Assembly (NCBI RefSeq): GCF_006120725.1 | Contig: NZ_SWMU01000001.1 | Location: forward strand, 558,001-622,000 | Length of the DNA: 64,000 nucleotides | Source of the DNA: Mesohalobacter halotolerans | Lineage (GTDB): Bacteria; Bacteroidota; Bacteroidia; Flavobacteriales; Flavobacteriaceae | Reading direction: 5' to 3' | Part shown: positions 53,217 to 61,238 of the stretch, one piece after another | How positions within the stretch are numbered: position 1 is the first letter of the stretch | Layout of the letters: every line of letters begins with the position of its first letter | Program-made: the position numbers and the translations under genes | The notes under the pieces: model-generated | Seen by the model: the letters and a program-made list of their open reading frames with translations, nothing else | What the model was told of the DNA's origin: nothing | The model's database searches: none

Positions 53217-55715
53217 ATGCGAAATATATTTCTCATAAATGTAGTATTATTTTTTGGCTTTCTGTCTTTCAGTCAGACCAAAGTCAGTGGTTATGTATAT
53301 GACGAGTTTGATGAACCTGTGGCTTATGCCAATGTCATCTTTAAGGATTCAAAAGTTGGCACTATAACCGATGAAAATGGTAAGTTTTATTTGGAATCTG
53401 ATAACAATTATAATGCTGTTGAAATCTCATTTATGGGTTTTAAAACTTATATTTTGCCTTTAGAAAAAAACGCAACCTATGATATCAAAATCAAATTAGA
53501 GTCTGACGCAGAAGCCCTTTCAGAAGTCATGGTTTATACAGGCAAAACCTCTAAGGAAAATAATCCTGCTCTTGATATACTGAGAAAAATATGGGAAAAT
53601 CGCAGGGAAAATGGGGTTAAAAAATTTGATCAATATCAATATGATAAATACGAAAAACTTCAATTTGACCTTAATACCATCGATAGTTCATTAATCAATA
53701 GCCGATTGTTTAAAGGCATGGAATTTATCTTTACCCAAACAGATACCAACAAGGTTACAGGTAAAACTTACTTACCCATATTTATAAATGAATCCGTTTC
53801 AAAAGTTTATGGAGACAATTTTTTGGATAAAGAAAAAGAAGTTTTAAGAGGTAACAAAAATTCAGGTTTCAGTAGTAATCAAAACCTCATCGCTTTTATC
53901 AAAGACTTGTATGCAGAATACAATGTATATGACAATTACATTAAAATATTTGACAAAAGCTTTGTGAGTCCTATATCAACTACCGGTATTGACAATTACA
54001 ACTATGTTTTAGCAGATAGCGCTTATATTGGAGACCGTTGGAGTTATAATATTGTCTATTACCCAAGACGAAAAAATGAATTGACTTTTAAAGGGGAATT
54101 TTGGGTAAATGATACCACATGGGCTATAAAAAAAATTGATTTGGCTATGACAAAAAGCGCCAATATCAACTGGGTAAAAGATGTGTATATCGAGCAAGAA
54201 TTTGATGTGCTCAACGATTCTATCTTTTTGATAACGCGTGATTATTTCATGACCGATTTTACTTTTAGAAAAAAAGAAGACTCCCGAGGAGTTTATGGTA
54301 AACGCACCACCTTATATGACAATTATAAATTTGATGAGCAAAAAGACAAAGAATTCTACGATAGGCAGTCCAATCCTTATGAAAATCGTGTCTTTGACCG
54401 CGATAGTGCCTTTTGGGCCAAAAACCGCTTAGAAAAGCTCAACAAAGATGAAAAGGAAATTTATACATTAGTTGATACTTTAAAAACTGTAAAGGCTTTT
54501 AAGCAGGTTTATGATGTAGCAACCGTTTTGGCTACGAATTATTGGGAGTTTGACGGATGGGATTTTGGCCCTGTATTTTCCACCTTTGGTTTTAACGATA
54601 TTGAGGGTTTGCGTTTAAGAGTTGGTGGACGAACCTATTTTAGTCAAAACGACACTTGGCGTTTACAAGGTTTTACCGCTTATGGGTTTAAAGATGACAA
54701 ATTCAAATATGGTTTATCCGGAAAGGTAATGCTAGATCGTCAGTCAAGATTGATACTTTCAGGTGGTAATCGGCGAGATGTAGAACAACTTGGTGCAAGT
54801 TTAACAAGTTCTAACGATGTCTTAGGCAGAAGCTTGCTGTCAGGTACACCTTTTATGGTTGCTGCCAATAATACTTTAACAAATATTAATCTCAGTAGTC
54901 TTGCGCTACAGTTTGACCCTTTTTATAATTTTAATGTGCGTCTAGAAGGGACTTACCGAACTTTAGTTGGGGCAGATACTGATGTATTTAGCTTAGCCTA
55001 CTATACAGATGAAGCTAGAACTCAGCGTGAAGAAGAAACCGTACAGACCGAACTTTCGTTAACAACCCGGTATACACCAAATAGAAAAGCAACCGGTTAT
55101 GGTGTAGAGCAATATGTGGTTAATGCAGGCAATTATCCTGAATTTATGCTCAAATACACTAAAGGGCTCAAAGGCGTGATAGACAGTGATTTTAATTATG
55201 ACCGCCTGCAGCTACTGTACCGGCAGCCCATTCTTTTAGGGGGTTTTGGCCGATTCACTTCAACGCTTGAAGCCGGGAAGACTTTTGGAGGTGTTCCGCT
55301 TGGGCTGCTTAATGTCGTACCTGGTAATCAGACCTTATTTACCATTGAAGGAACGTTTCCATTACTAGATTTTTATGAGTTTGTAACCGACGAGTACGTA
55401 AGTCTACACATGGAACACAACTTTAATGGAAGACTTTTTGCGAGGATCCCACTTCTACGGGACCTAGATTTAAGAGAAATTGTAACTTTTAGAAGTATTT
55501 ATGGTCAACTGTCAGACGAAAGCCGATTGCTCAATGCCTCAACTTCAAACCCGGTATTGTTTGCACCAGATCGAAATATCTACTATTCTTACAGTTTTGG
55601 AATAGGGAATATATTTAGGGTTTTTAGACTTGACTTCCATTTCAGAGGTAATTATTTTGATATTCAGGACTCCAGGAGTTTTGGAATTACCGGAGCTTTT
55701 GGGTTTTATTTTTAA
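53217..55715 (+). CDS. DUF5686 outer-membrane protein with CarboxypepD_reg domain
   Basis: This ~832-residue protein has a signal peptide (MRNIFLINVVLFFGFLSFSQ), then a CarboxypepD_reg-like domain (about 22-110; VSGYVYDEFDEPVAYANVIFKDS), followed by the large DUF5686 region. The C-terminal part alternates polar and aromatic strands and ends in Phe, suggesting an outer-membrane beta barrel (GAFGFYF). A TTG at 53184 also opens the frame but falls inside the pdhB terminator; ATG 53217 gives a normal signal peptide. Substrate and role are unknown. Confidence 0.87.
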   Translation: MRNIFLINVVLFFGFLSFSQTKVSGYVYDEFDEPVAYANVIFKDSKVGTITDENGKFYLESDNNYNAVEISFMGFKTYILPLEKNATYDIKIKLESDAEALSEVMVYTGKTSKENNPALDILRKIWENRRENGVKKFDQYQYDKYEKLQFDLNTIDSSLINSRLFKGMEFIFTQTDTNKVTGKTYLPIFINESVSKVYGDNFLDKEKEVLRGNKNSGFSSNQNLIAFIKDLYAEYNVYDNYIKIFDKSFVSPISTTGIDNYNYVLADSAYIGDRWSYNIVYYPRRKNELTFKGEFWVNDTTWAIKKIDLAMTKSANINWVKDVYIEQEFDVLNDSIFLITRDYFMTDFTFRKKEDSRGVYGKRTTLYDNYKFDEQKDKEFYDRQSNPYENRVFDRDSAFWAKNRLEKLNKDEKEIYTLVDTLKTVKAFKQVYDVATVLATNYWEFDGWDFGPVFSTFGFNDIEGLRLRVGGRTYFSQNDTWRLQGFTAYGFKDDKFKYGLSGKVMLDRQSRLILSGGNRRDVEQLGASLTSSNDVLGRSLLSGTPFMVAANNTLTNINLSSLALQFDPFYNFNVRLEGTYRTLVGADTDVFSLAYYTDEARTQREEETVQTELSLTTRYTPNRKATGYGVEQYVVNAGNYPEFMLKYTKGLKGVIDSDFNYDRLQLLYRQPILLGGFGRFTSTLEAGKTFGGVPLGLLNVVPGNQTLFTIEGTFPLLDFYEFVTDEYVSLHMEHNFNGRLFARIPLLRDLDLREIVTFRSIYGQLSDESRLLNASTSNPVLFAPDRNIYYSYSFGIGNIFRVFRLDFHFRGNYFDIQDSRSFGITGAFGFYF

Positions 55716-55745
55716 TAAAAATAGCTTTAAATTTTTAGGATTTAT

Positions 55746-55753
55746 TACTTTTG
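55746..55753 (+). promoter_or_regulatory. Candidate -7 element for ppa
   Basis: TACTTTTG is an exact match, 26 bases before the ppa ATG. Confidence 0.45.
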
Positions 55754-55779
55754 CAATCTTTTTTTAAAACTTAAAGACA

Positions 55780-56286
55780 ATGACATTTGACGTTTTGATA
55801 GAAATTCCCAAAGGAAGTCGTAACAAATACGAATACGATTTTAAACTCAAGAAAATCCGTTACGACCGCATGATTTTTTCATCGATGATGTATCCTGCAG
55901 ATTATGGTTTTGTACCAGAAACATTAGCCTTAGATGGCGATCCTTTAGATGTTTTGGTTTTGGTTACCGAACCTACTTTCCCAGGCTGTGTGATGGAAGT
56001 AAAACCCATTGGCGTCTTTCATATGACTGACGAAAAAGGTCCTGACGAAAAAATCATCTGTGTACCGGTGAGTGACCCCATTTCTTCAAAAGTCAACGAC
56101 CTTAAAGAACTCAATCCACATCTTATTCAAGAGATAGAACATTTTTTTCAGGTGTATAAAGACCTTGAAAAAAAGAAAGTCGATGTTGGCGGTTGGGGCG
56201 ATGTCAATGAAGCTGAAAACATCGTAAAACTTTGCGAACAACGCTTTAAAAAAAGTGATGTGCCTTCCAATGAAGTATCACTCTAA
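55780..56286 (+). CDS. ppa: Soluble inorganic pyrophosphatase, family I
   Basis: This 168-residue enzyme hydrolyses pyrophosphate in the cytoplasm. EIPKGSRNKYEYD, DYGFVPETLALDGDPLDVLVL (metal-binding Asp triad) and HMTDEKGPDEKIICVP are family I hallmarks. The gene is followed after 86 bases by the membrane pyrophosphatase gene hppA, so the cell has two enzymes for the same substrate side by side. Confidence 0.95.
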   Translation: MTFDVLIEIPKGSRNKYEYDFKLKKIRYDRMIFSSMMYPADYGFVPETLALDGDPLDVLVLVTEPTFPGCVMEVKPIGVFHMTDEKGPDEKIICVPVSDPISSKVNDLKELNPHLIQEIEHFFQVYKDLEKKKVDVGGWGDVNEAENIVKLCEQRFKKSDVPSNEVSL

Positions 56287-56336
56287 TGCTGTTTTTTAGA
56301 ATAAAATTTTAAGGGACTTATGTTAAATATTTTAAG

Positions 56337-56344
56337 TATTTTTG
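56337..56344 (+). promoter_or_regulatory. Candidate -7 element for hppA
   Basis: TATTTTTG is an exact match, 28 bases before the hppA ATG. It would allow hppA to be expressed separately from ppa. Confidence 0.45.
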
Positions 56345-56372
56345 GCAAATTTAAAAATTAAATTATTACTTT

Positions 56373-58622
56373 ATGGAATCTAACGTGATATACATTCCCA
56401 TTATCTTAGCCTTATTCGGGCTTATTTTTATGATCATTAAAATGTTCTGGGTTAAAAAACAAAATTCAGGAAATGATCGCATGAAAGACCTTTCAAAAAG
56501 TATCAAGGAAGGCGCGTTAGCGTTTCTCAATGCCGAATATCGTTTACTGGCAGGTTTTGTGGTTTTAGCAGGAATCGCTTTGTATGTGATATCACTTTAT
56601 GTTGATACGACGAGTTGGATGATTGTGCCGGCTTTTATTATAGGGGCTGTATTTTCTGCATTAGCTGGAAACATAGGCATGCGTATTGCAACCGATGCCA
56701 ATGCTCGTACGGCAGAAGCTGCAAAGACAAGTCTACCAAAAGCTCTGAAAGTTTCTTTTTCTGGCGGAACGGTTATGGGACTTGGCGTAGCAGGACTAGC
56801 TGTATTAGGCTTAAGTTTATTATTCTTATTTTTCTTAGGTCAATTCTTGACTGATAGTGGTGACTTTTATACTCAAATGACAGTCGTTTTAGAAACTCTG
56901 GCTGGATTCTCTCTCGGTGCAGAATCAATCGCGTTATTTGCGCGTGTTGGCGGTGGAATTTACACTAAAGCTGCCGATGTAGGCGCTGACTTAGTAGGAA
57001 AAGTCGAAGCCGGAATTCCGGAAGATGATCCAAGAAATCCCGCAACCATTGCCGATAACGTTGGTGATAATGTAGGTGACGTCGCTGGTATGGGTGCAGA
57101 TTTATTCGGGAGTTATGTCGCAACAGTTCTAGCCGCGATGGTGCTTGGAAATTATGTCATCAAAGACATGTCATCCGTAACACAGTTTACAGATTTATTT
57201 AACAATATGGGGCCAATTTTGCTACCGCTTGTTATTGCAGGCATAGGTGTTTTAGCCTCAATTATAGGAACTTTTTTCGTTAGAATTGGAAATAATGAGG
57301 CTCGCGAAAAACAAGTGCAACGCTCTTTAGATATTGGAAACTGGTTTGCAATTGGATTGACCTTGGTCGCCAGTTGGTTTTTAATTCAGTGGATGTTGCC
57401 GGAAACTATCGAAATGAACTTCTTTGGCGAAGGAACGAAAGCAATCCCTTCACGTCATGTGTTTTATGCCTGTATGATTGGTTTAGCCGTAGGTGCTTTA
57501 ATTTCTTTTGTTACCGCGCATTACACCAGTTTAGGTAAAAAACCGGTTTTAGATATTGTTAAAAATTCATCTACAGGGGCAGCAACAAACATTATTGCAG
57601 GTCTTGCTGTTGGTATGAAATCTACCTTTTGGTCTGTTTTGCTTTTTGCAGCGGCCATTTTTGGTTCCTACGCACTTGCCGGTTTCTACGGTGTAGCTTT
57701 AGCCGCATCGGCTATGATGGCGACAACCGCAATGCAATTGGCCATCGATGCTTTTGGGCCAATAGCAGATAATGCCGGTGGTGTAGCAGAAATGAGTGAA
57801 TTAGAAGACGTTGTAAGAGAAAGGACAGATATTTTAGACTCTGTAGGAAACACGACTGCTGCTGTTGGAAAAGGCTTTGCAATTGCATCTGCAGCTCTTA
57901 CCGCTCTCGCTTTATTTGCGGCTTATGTAACATTTACAGGCATTGATGGAATCAATATCTTTAAAGCCGATGTGCTCGCCATGCTATTTGTTGGCGGCAT
58001 GATTCCAGTCGTATTTTCTGCTCTCGCTATGAAATCTGTCGGAAAAGCCGCGATGGAAATGGTTAAGGAAGTCCGTCGCCAATTTAAAGACATTCCAGGC
58101 ATTATGGAAGGTAAAGCCAAGCCGGAATATGCCAAATGTGTTGATATTTCAACTAAGGCAGCCTTAAAGGAAATGCTTCTTCCAGGCTTGCTGACTATAA
58201 TTTCTCCAATTATTATTGGTCTTATTTTTGGCGCTGAGCCGCTCGGTGGCTACATGGCTGGCGTTTGCGTTTCTGGTGTCATGTGGGCGATTTTCCAAAA
58301 CAACGCTGGTGGAGCTTGGGATAACGCCAAAAAATCTTTTGAAGCTGGTGTAGAAATCGATGGAAAAATGAGCTACAAAGGTAGCGATGCGCACAAAGCT
58401 GCTGTGACTGGAGATACTGTTGGTGATCCGTTTAAAGATACTTCTGGTCCATCGATGAATATCCTCATTAAATTGACTTGTTTGATCGGCTTAGTTATGG
58501 CACCTCTTTTGAGCGAAACAGACCATAAACACGTCAATTCTGTCGGAAGCGACGAACAGACAGAGGCAAAAGAAGTGGTTTTGACTCAAGAAGAAGCCTC
58601 AGCTAAAATCAACGTACAGTAA
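56373..58622 (+). CDS. hppA: Membrane-bound ion-translocating pyrophosphatase
   Basis: This 749-residue protein has about 16 transmembrane helices. It couples PPi hydrolysis to H+ and/or Na+ pumping. [47 protein letters not shown] is the catalytic signature region, with a second acidic cluster in the C-terminal third ([15 protein letters not shown]). [10 protein letters not shown] has Ala where K+-independent enzymes have Lys, which indicates a K+-dependent type. Whether H+ or Na+ is pumped cannot be decided here. An extra acidic tail follows the last helix. Confidence 0.95.
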   Translation: MESNVIYIPIILALFGLIFMIIKMFWVKKQNSGNDRMKDLSKSIKEGALAFLNAEYRLLAGFVVLAGIALYVISLYVDTTSWMIVPAFIIGAVFSALAGNIGMRIATDANARTAEAAKTSLPKALKVSFSGGTVMGLGVAGLAVLGLSLLFLFFLGQFLTDSGDFYTQMTVVLETLAGFSLGAESIALFARVGGGIYTKAADVGADLVGKVEAGIPEDDPRNPATIADNVGDNVGDVAGMGADLFGSYVATVLAAMVLGNYVIKDMSSVTQFTDLFNNMGPILLPLVIAGIGVLASIIGTFFVRIGNNEAREKQVQRSLDIGNWFAIGLTLVASWFLIQWMLPETIEMNFFGEGTKAIPSRHVFYACMIGLAVGALISFVTAHYTSLGKKPVLDIVKNSSTGAATNIIAGLAVGMKSTFWSVLLFAAAIFGSYALAGFYGVALAASAMMATTAMQLAIDAFGPIADNAGGVAEMSELEDVVRERTDILDSVGNTTAAVGKGFAIASAALTALALFAAYVTFTGIDGINIFKADVLAMLFVGGMIPVVFSALAMKSVGKAAMEMVKEVRRQFKDIPGIMEGKAKPEYAKCVDISTKAALKEMLLPGLLTIISPIIIGLIFGAEPLGGYMAGVCVSGVMWAIFQNNAGGAWDNAKKSFEAGVEIDGKMSYKGSDAHKAAVTGDTVGDPFKDTSGPSMNILIKLTCLIGLVMAPLLSETDHKHVNSVGSDEQTEAKEVVLTQEEASAKINVQ

Positions 58623-58639
58623 TCTATCTGTTATCATTT

Positions 58640-58680
58640 GGGGCTTCCGCTGTTCCAAAGTCGCATCGGTGGGCTTTCTG
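58640..58680. repeat. Interspersed repeat block A, copy 2
   Basis: These 41 bases are 37/41 identical to 28125-28165. They begin 18 bases after the hppA stop in a 278-base non-coding spacer. Confidence 0.75.
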
Positions 58681-58730
58681 TAAAAACATACAGACAATTC
58701 ATTTAACTAGTTGGTGAGCTTGTCGAACCA

Positions 58731-58750
58731 CAATCCCTAAGCCAAGGCAA
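58731..58750. repeat. Interspersed repeat block B, copy 2
   Basis: Identical to 28204-28223. The preceding CTTGTCGAACCA (58719-58730) also occurs at 28261-28272, but there it follows rather than precedes block B, so the parts are shuffled. Confidence 0.75.
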
Positions 58751-58763
58751 AAATGCAATGGTT

Positions 58764-58805
58764 AGTGAACAGAGTCGAACTTTGTGCAGTGAGCGGAGTC
58801 GAACT
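58764..58805. repeat. 18-bp imperfect direct repeat
   Basis: AGTGAACAGAGTCGAACT (58764-58781) and AGTGAGCGGAGTCGAACT (58788-58805) differ at two positions and are 6 bases apart. The GAGTCGAAC core echoes the TGTCGAAC in the nearby block. Confidence 0.7.
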
Positions 58806-58877
58806 GCAGATAAATACAACACTTCAATTTAAAATTGAAGATATATTAACTTTAATTCCCATTTGCACAGTTAATAT

Positions 58878-58885
58878 TATCTTTG
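58878..58885 (+). promoter_or_regulatory. Candidate -7 element for the DUF4254 gene
   Basis: TATCTTTG is an exact match, 15 bases before the ATG at 58901. Confidence 0.45.
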
Positions 58886-58900
58886 TAAAAAAGACAGTTT

Positions 58901-59509
58901 ATGATTTCAGAAAAAGCCAACAAAATATTTAAAGAGGTAATCAACCAATATCATATTAAAGACGATGTTGACCAAGAGTTTGAAAACCCTTACGATGCCG
59001 ACGAAGACTTATTATTCCATTTACTCTACCGAAAATGTTGGATTGATACAGTACAATGGCACTACGAAGATATCATTCGTGACCCTGAAATCACACCTGA
59101 AGATGCTCTGGTAATTAAGCGAAAAATAGATGCCTCTAACCAGGACCGTACAGACACAGTCGAATATATAGATAGTTATTATTTGAACCACTACAAATCG
59201 GTTCAGGTCAAAGAAGACGCTAAAATAAATACCGAAAGCCCAGCTTGGGGCATCGATCGTTTGTCTATTCTTGCCTTAAAGATATACCACATGAACGAAG
59301 AGGCAAATCGAAAGAATGCAAGTGAAGAGCACCGTCAAAAAAGCCAAGAAAAATTAGATGTTCTTCTTGAACAACGCCAAGATTTATCCACAGCAATAGA
59401 TCAATTACTCGAAGACATATCTCGTGGCGATAAATACATGAAAGTCTATAAACAGATGAAAATGTATAACGACGATGAGATGAATCCGGTCTTAAGAAAC
59501 AGAAAATAG
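58901..59509 (+). CDS. DUF4254 protein
   Basis: This 202-residue soluble, helical, highly charged protein has segments LLYRKCWIDTVQWHYEDIIRDPEITPEDAL and WGIDRLSILALKIYHM that fit the DUF4254 family. Function is unknown. It abuts the heptosyltransferase-like gene with no gap (stop at 59509, ATG at 59510), which is a recurrent pairing in Bacteroidota, so a role in lipopolysaccharide or glycan assembly is likely by association. Confidence 0.82.
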   Translation: MISEKANKIFKEVINQYHIKDDVDQEFENPYDADEDLLFHLLYRKCWIDTVQWHYEDIIRDPEITPEDALVIKRKIDASNQDRTDTVEYIDSYYLNHYKSVQVKEDAKINTESPAWGIDRLSILALKIYHMNEEANRKNASEEHRQKSQEKLDVLLEQRQDLSTAIDQLLEDISRGDKYMKVYKQMKMYNDDEMNPVLRNRK

Positions 59510-60565
59510 ATGTCCAGTCACAGTAAGCATATTCTCACCATCAGGCTTTCTGCCATGGGAGATGTTGCCATAGCTGTGCCGGTAATTTGTACTTTACTTA
59601 AAACCCACTCAAACTTAAAAGTTACCGTTCTTACCAAACCGCAATTCAAAGTTTTATTTGATTTTCTTCCACAAGTCCATGTGGTTTGCGCCGAGGTAAA
59701 AACCAAACACAAAGGTTTAGGAGGACTTTATCAATTAAGTCGAGAATTAAAAACACTCAACTTAACTGAAGTTGCAGACTTACATAATGTCATTCGTTCT
59801 AAAGTTTTAAAGTTTTTTTTGAGACTTCAAGGCATAAAAGTTAAAACAATCAATAAAGGCAGAACTGAAAAAAAAGCATTAACAAGGACAAATCGCAAAG
59901 TATTTAAGCCTTTAAAACCCACAATAAATCGCTATGCTGATGTATTTAGAAACATAGGGATTGCTCTCGATATGAATCAGCCAGAATGTTTACCAAAACA
60001 AGAGTTAAAGTCTTCGATTAAAAGCGATTTAGAATTTGATCCCTCCAAAACTTATTTAGGTATTGCACCATTTGCAGCACATGACGGTAAAGTGTATCCG
60101 GCAGATTTAATGCAAGAAGTCATAAAAAAACTATCTCAAAACAAGTCTTTAAATATTTACTTGTTTGGTGGAGGCAAACTTGAAATGTCGCGCTTACACA
60201 ACTGGGAAAAACCTTATAAAAATGTATACTGTATTGCTGGTCGATACGACTTTAAAACTGAACTTTGTTTGATTTCAAATCTCGATGCCATGCTTTCAAT
60301 GGATAGTGGTAATGGCCATCTCGCAGCGATGTTTGCTGTAAAAGTCTTTACCATTTGGGGTCAAACGCACCCTCATGCTGGTTTTGCGCCATTAGGTCAA
60401 ACTAAAGATCAACAATTTCTGCCCGATAGAAGTATATTTCCACTTTTACCTACATCAATCTACGGGAATAAGGAAGTGGAAGGCTACCAAAACGTTATGC
60501 GCACCATAGACCCAAATGATGTAGCCGATAAAATTTCTAAACAGCTTTTTCCTAAAAACCATTAA
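59510..60565 (+). CDS. Glycosyltransferase family 9 (heptosyltransferase-like)
   Basis: This 351-residue GT-B fold protein starts ILTIRLSAMGDVAIAVPVI, the hallmark of ADP-heptose:LPS transferases. The C-terminal half has LGIAPFAAHDGKVYP and AMLSMDSGNGHLAAMFAVKVFTIWGQTHP, the donor-binding loop region. It probably adds a heptose or related sugar to the lipid A core. It is directly coupled to the DUF4254 gene upstream. Confidence 0.9.
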   Translation: MSSHSKHILTIRLSAMGDVAIAVPVICTLLKTHSNLKVTVLTKPQFKVLFDFLPQVHVVCAEVKTKHKGLGGLYQLSRELKTLNLTEVADLHNVIRSKVLKFFLRLQGIKVKTINKGRTEKKALTRTNRKVFKPLKPTINRYADVFRNIGIALDMNQPECLPKQELKSSIKSDLEFDPSKTYLGIAPFAAHDGKVYPADLMQEVIKKLSQNKSLNIYLFGGGKLEMSRLHNWEKPYKNVYCIAGRYDFKTELCLISNLDAMLSMDSGNGHLAAMFAVKVFTIWGQTHPHAGFAPLGQTKDQQFLPDRSIFPLLPTSIYGNKEVEGYQNVMRTIDPNDVADKISKQLFPKNH

Positions 60566-60683
60566 GCATTTATTATTAAGGCATAAGTTTTGTTTGCTGT
60601 TTAATTCAGAAAGAATGGAATAAATTTACAATACTTTCCAACCTTTTTGAAAAAAGAGCCCTCTTAAGAGTAAAGACCAGTGT

Positions 60684-61238
60684 ATGGCAGACTTAAAAAA
60701 ACTTATAGCAGCTTGCAAGAAAAACAAGCGATCAGCACAAAAGCAATTATATGACGTGCTGGCCGATCAATTGTACTGGACTTGCAAACGTTATCTGAAA
60801 CACGAAGAAGAGGTAGAAGAAGCGCTGGCCGATAGCTTTTATACCATATTCACTAAGCTTGATCAACTTAAACATGACGATGCCATATACACCTGGTCCA
60901 AACGCATTACGATAAATAATTGTCTTAAGCGCGTTAAAACAAATTTTACACATCTATATATAGATGACATGAAGACCCATCCTGCAACCCAACAAGTTGC
61001 AGAGGCCAGCCTGGAGGAGCATCAACTCTTAAAGCTTGTAGATGAATTACCAGAAGGCTGCCAGACCATTTTTAAACTTTACGTGATAGAAGGCTATGCC
61101 CATAAGGAAATTGCAAAATTATTAAAGATAAGTACGGGGACGTCCAAATCTCAACTCAATGTGGCCAAAACGAAGTTGAAATCACTTATCCATCTCTATT
61201 ATTATCAAAATGAAAAGACCAATGAACAAGCAGGATAA
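60684..61238 (+). CDS. ECF-type sigma factor coupled to the vWA fusion gene
   Basis: This 184-residue protein has region 2 (YDVLADQLYWTCKRYLKHEEEVEEALADSFYTIFTKL, YTWSKRITINNCLKRVK) and region 4 (LVDELPEGCQTIFKLYVIEGYAHKEIAKLLKISTGTSKSQLNVAKTKLKSLI) of ECF sigma factors. The next gene starts inside its end (29-base overlap), so the two products are made together. That downstream protein carries an anti-sigma-like N-terminus, making a cognate sigma/anti-sigma pair likely. The 10-base palindrome CTCTTAAGAG at 60661-60670 lies just upstream and might be an operator. Confidence 0.9.
   Translation: MADLKKLIAACKKNKRSAQKQLYDVLADQLYWTCKRYLKHEEEVEEALADSFYTIFTKLDQLKHDDAIYTWSKRITINNCLKRVKTNFTHLYIDDMKTHPATQQVAEASLEEHQLLKLVDELPEGCQTIFKLYVIEGYAHKEIAKLLKISTGTSKSQLNVAKTKLKSLIHLYYYQNEKTNEQAG

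Noticed and set aside
58623-58900. Remnant transposase gene in the spacer after hppA
   Set aside because: Repeat blocks are present but no frame longer than a few dozen codons, and nothing resembles a transposase.
60661-60670. CTCTTAAGAG as a firm operator for the sigma/vWA operon
   Set aside because: A 10-base palindrome is expected by chance at this frequency; it is mentioned only as a weak possibility.
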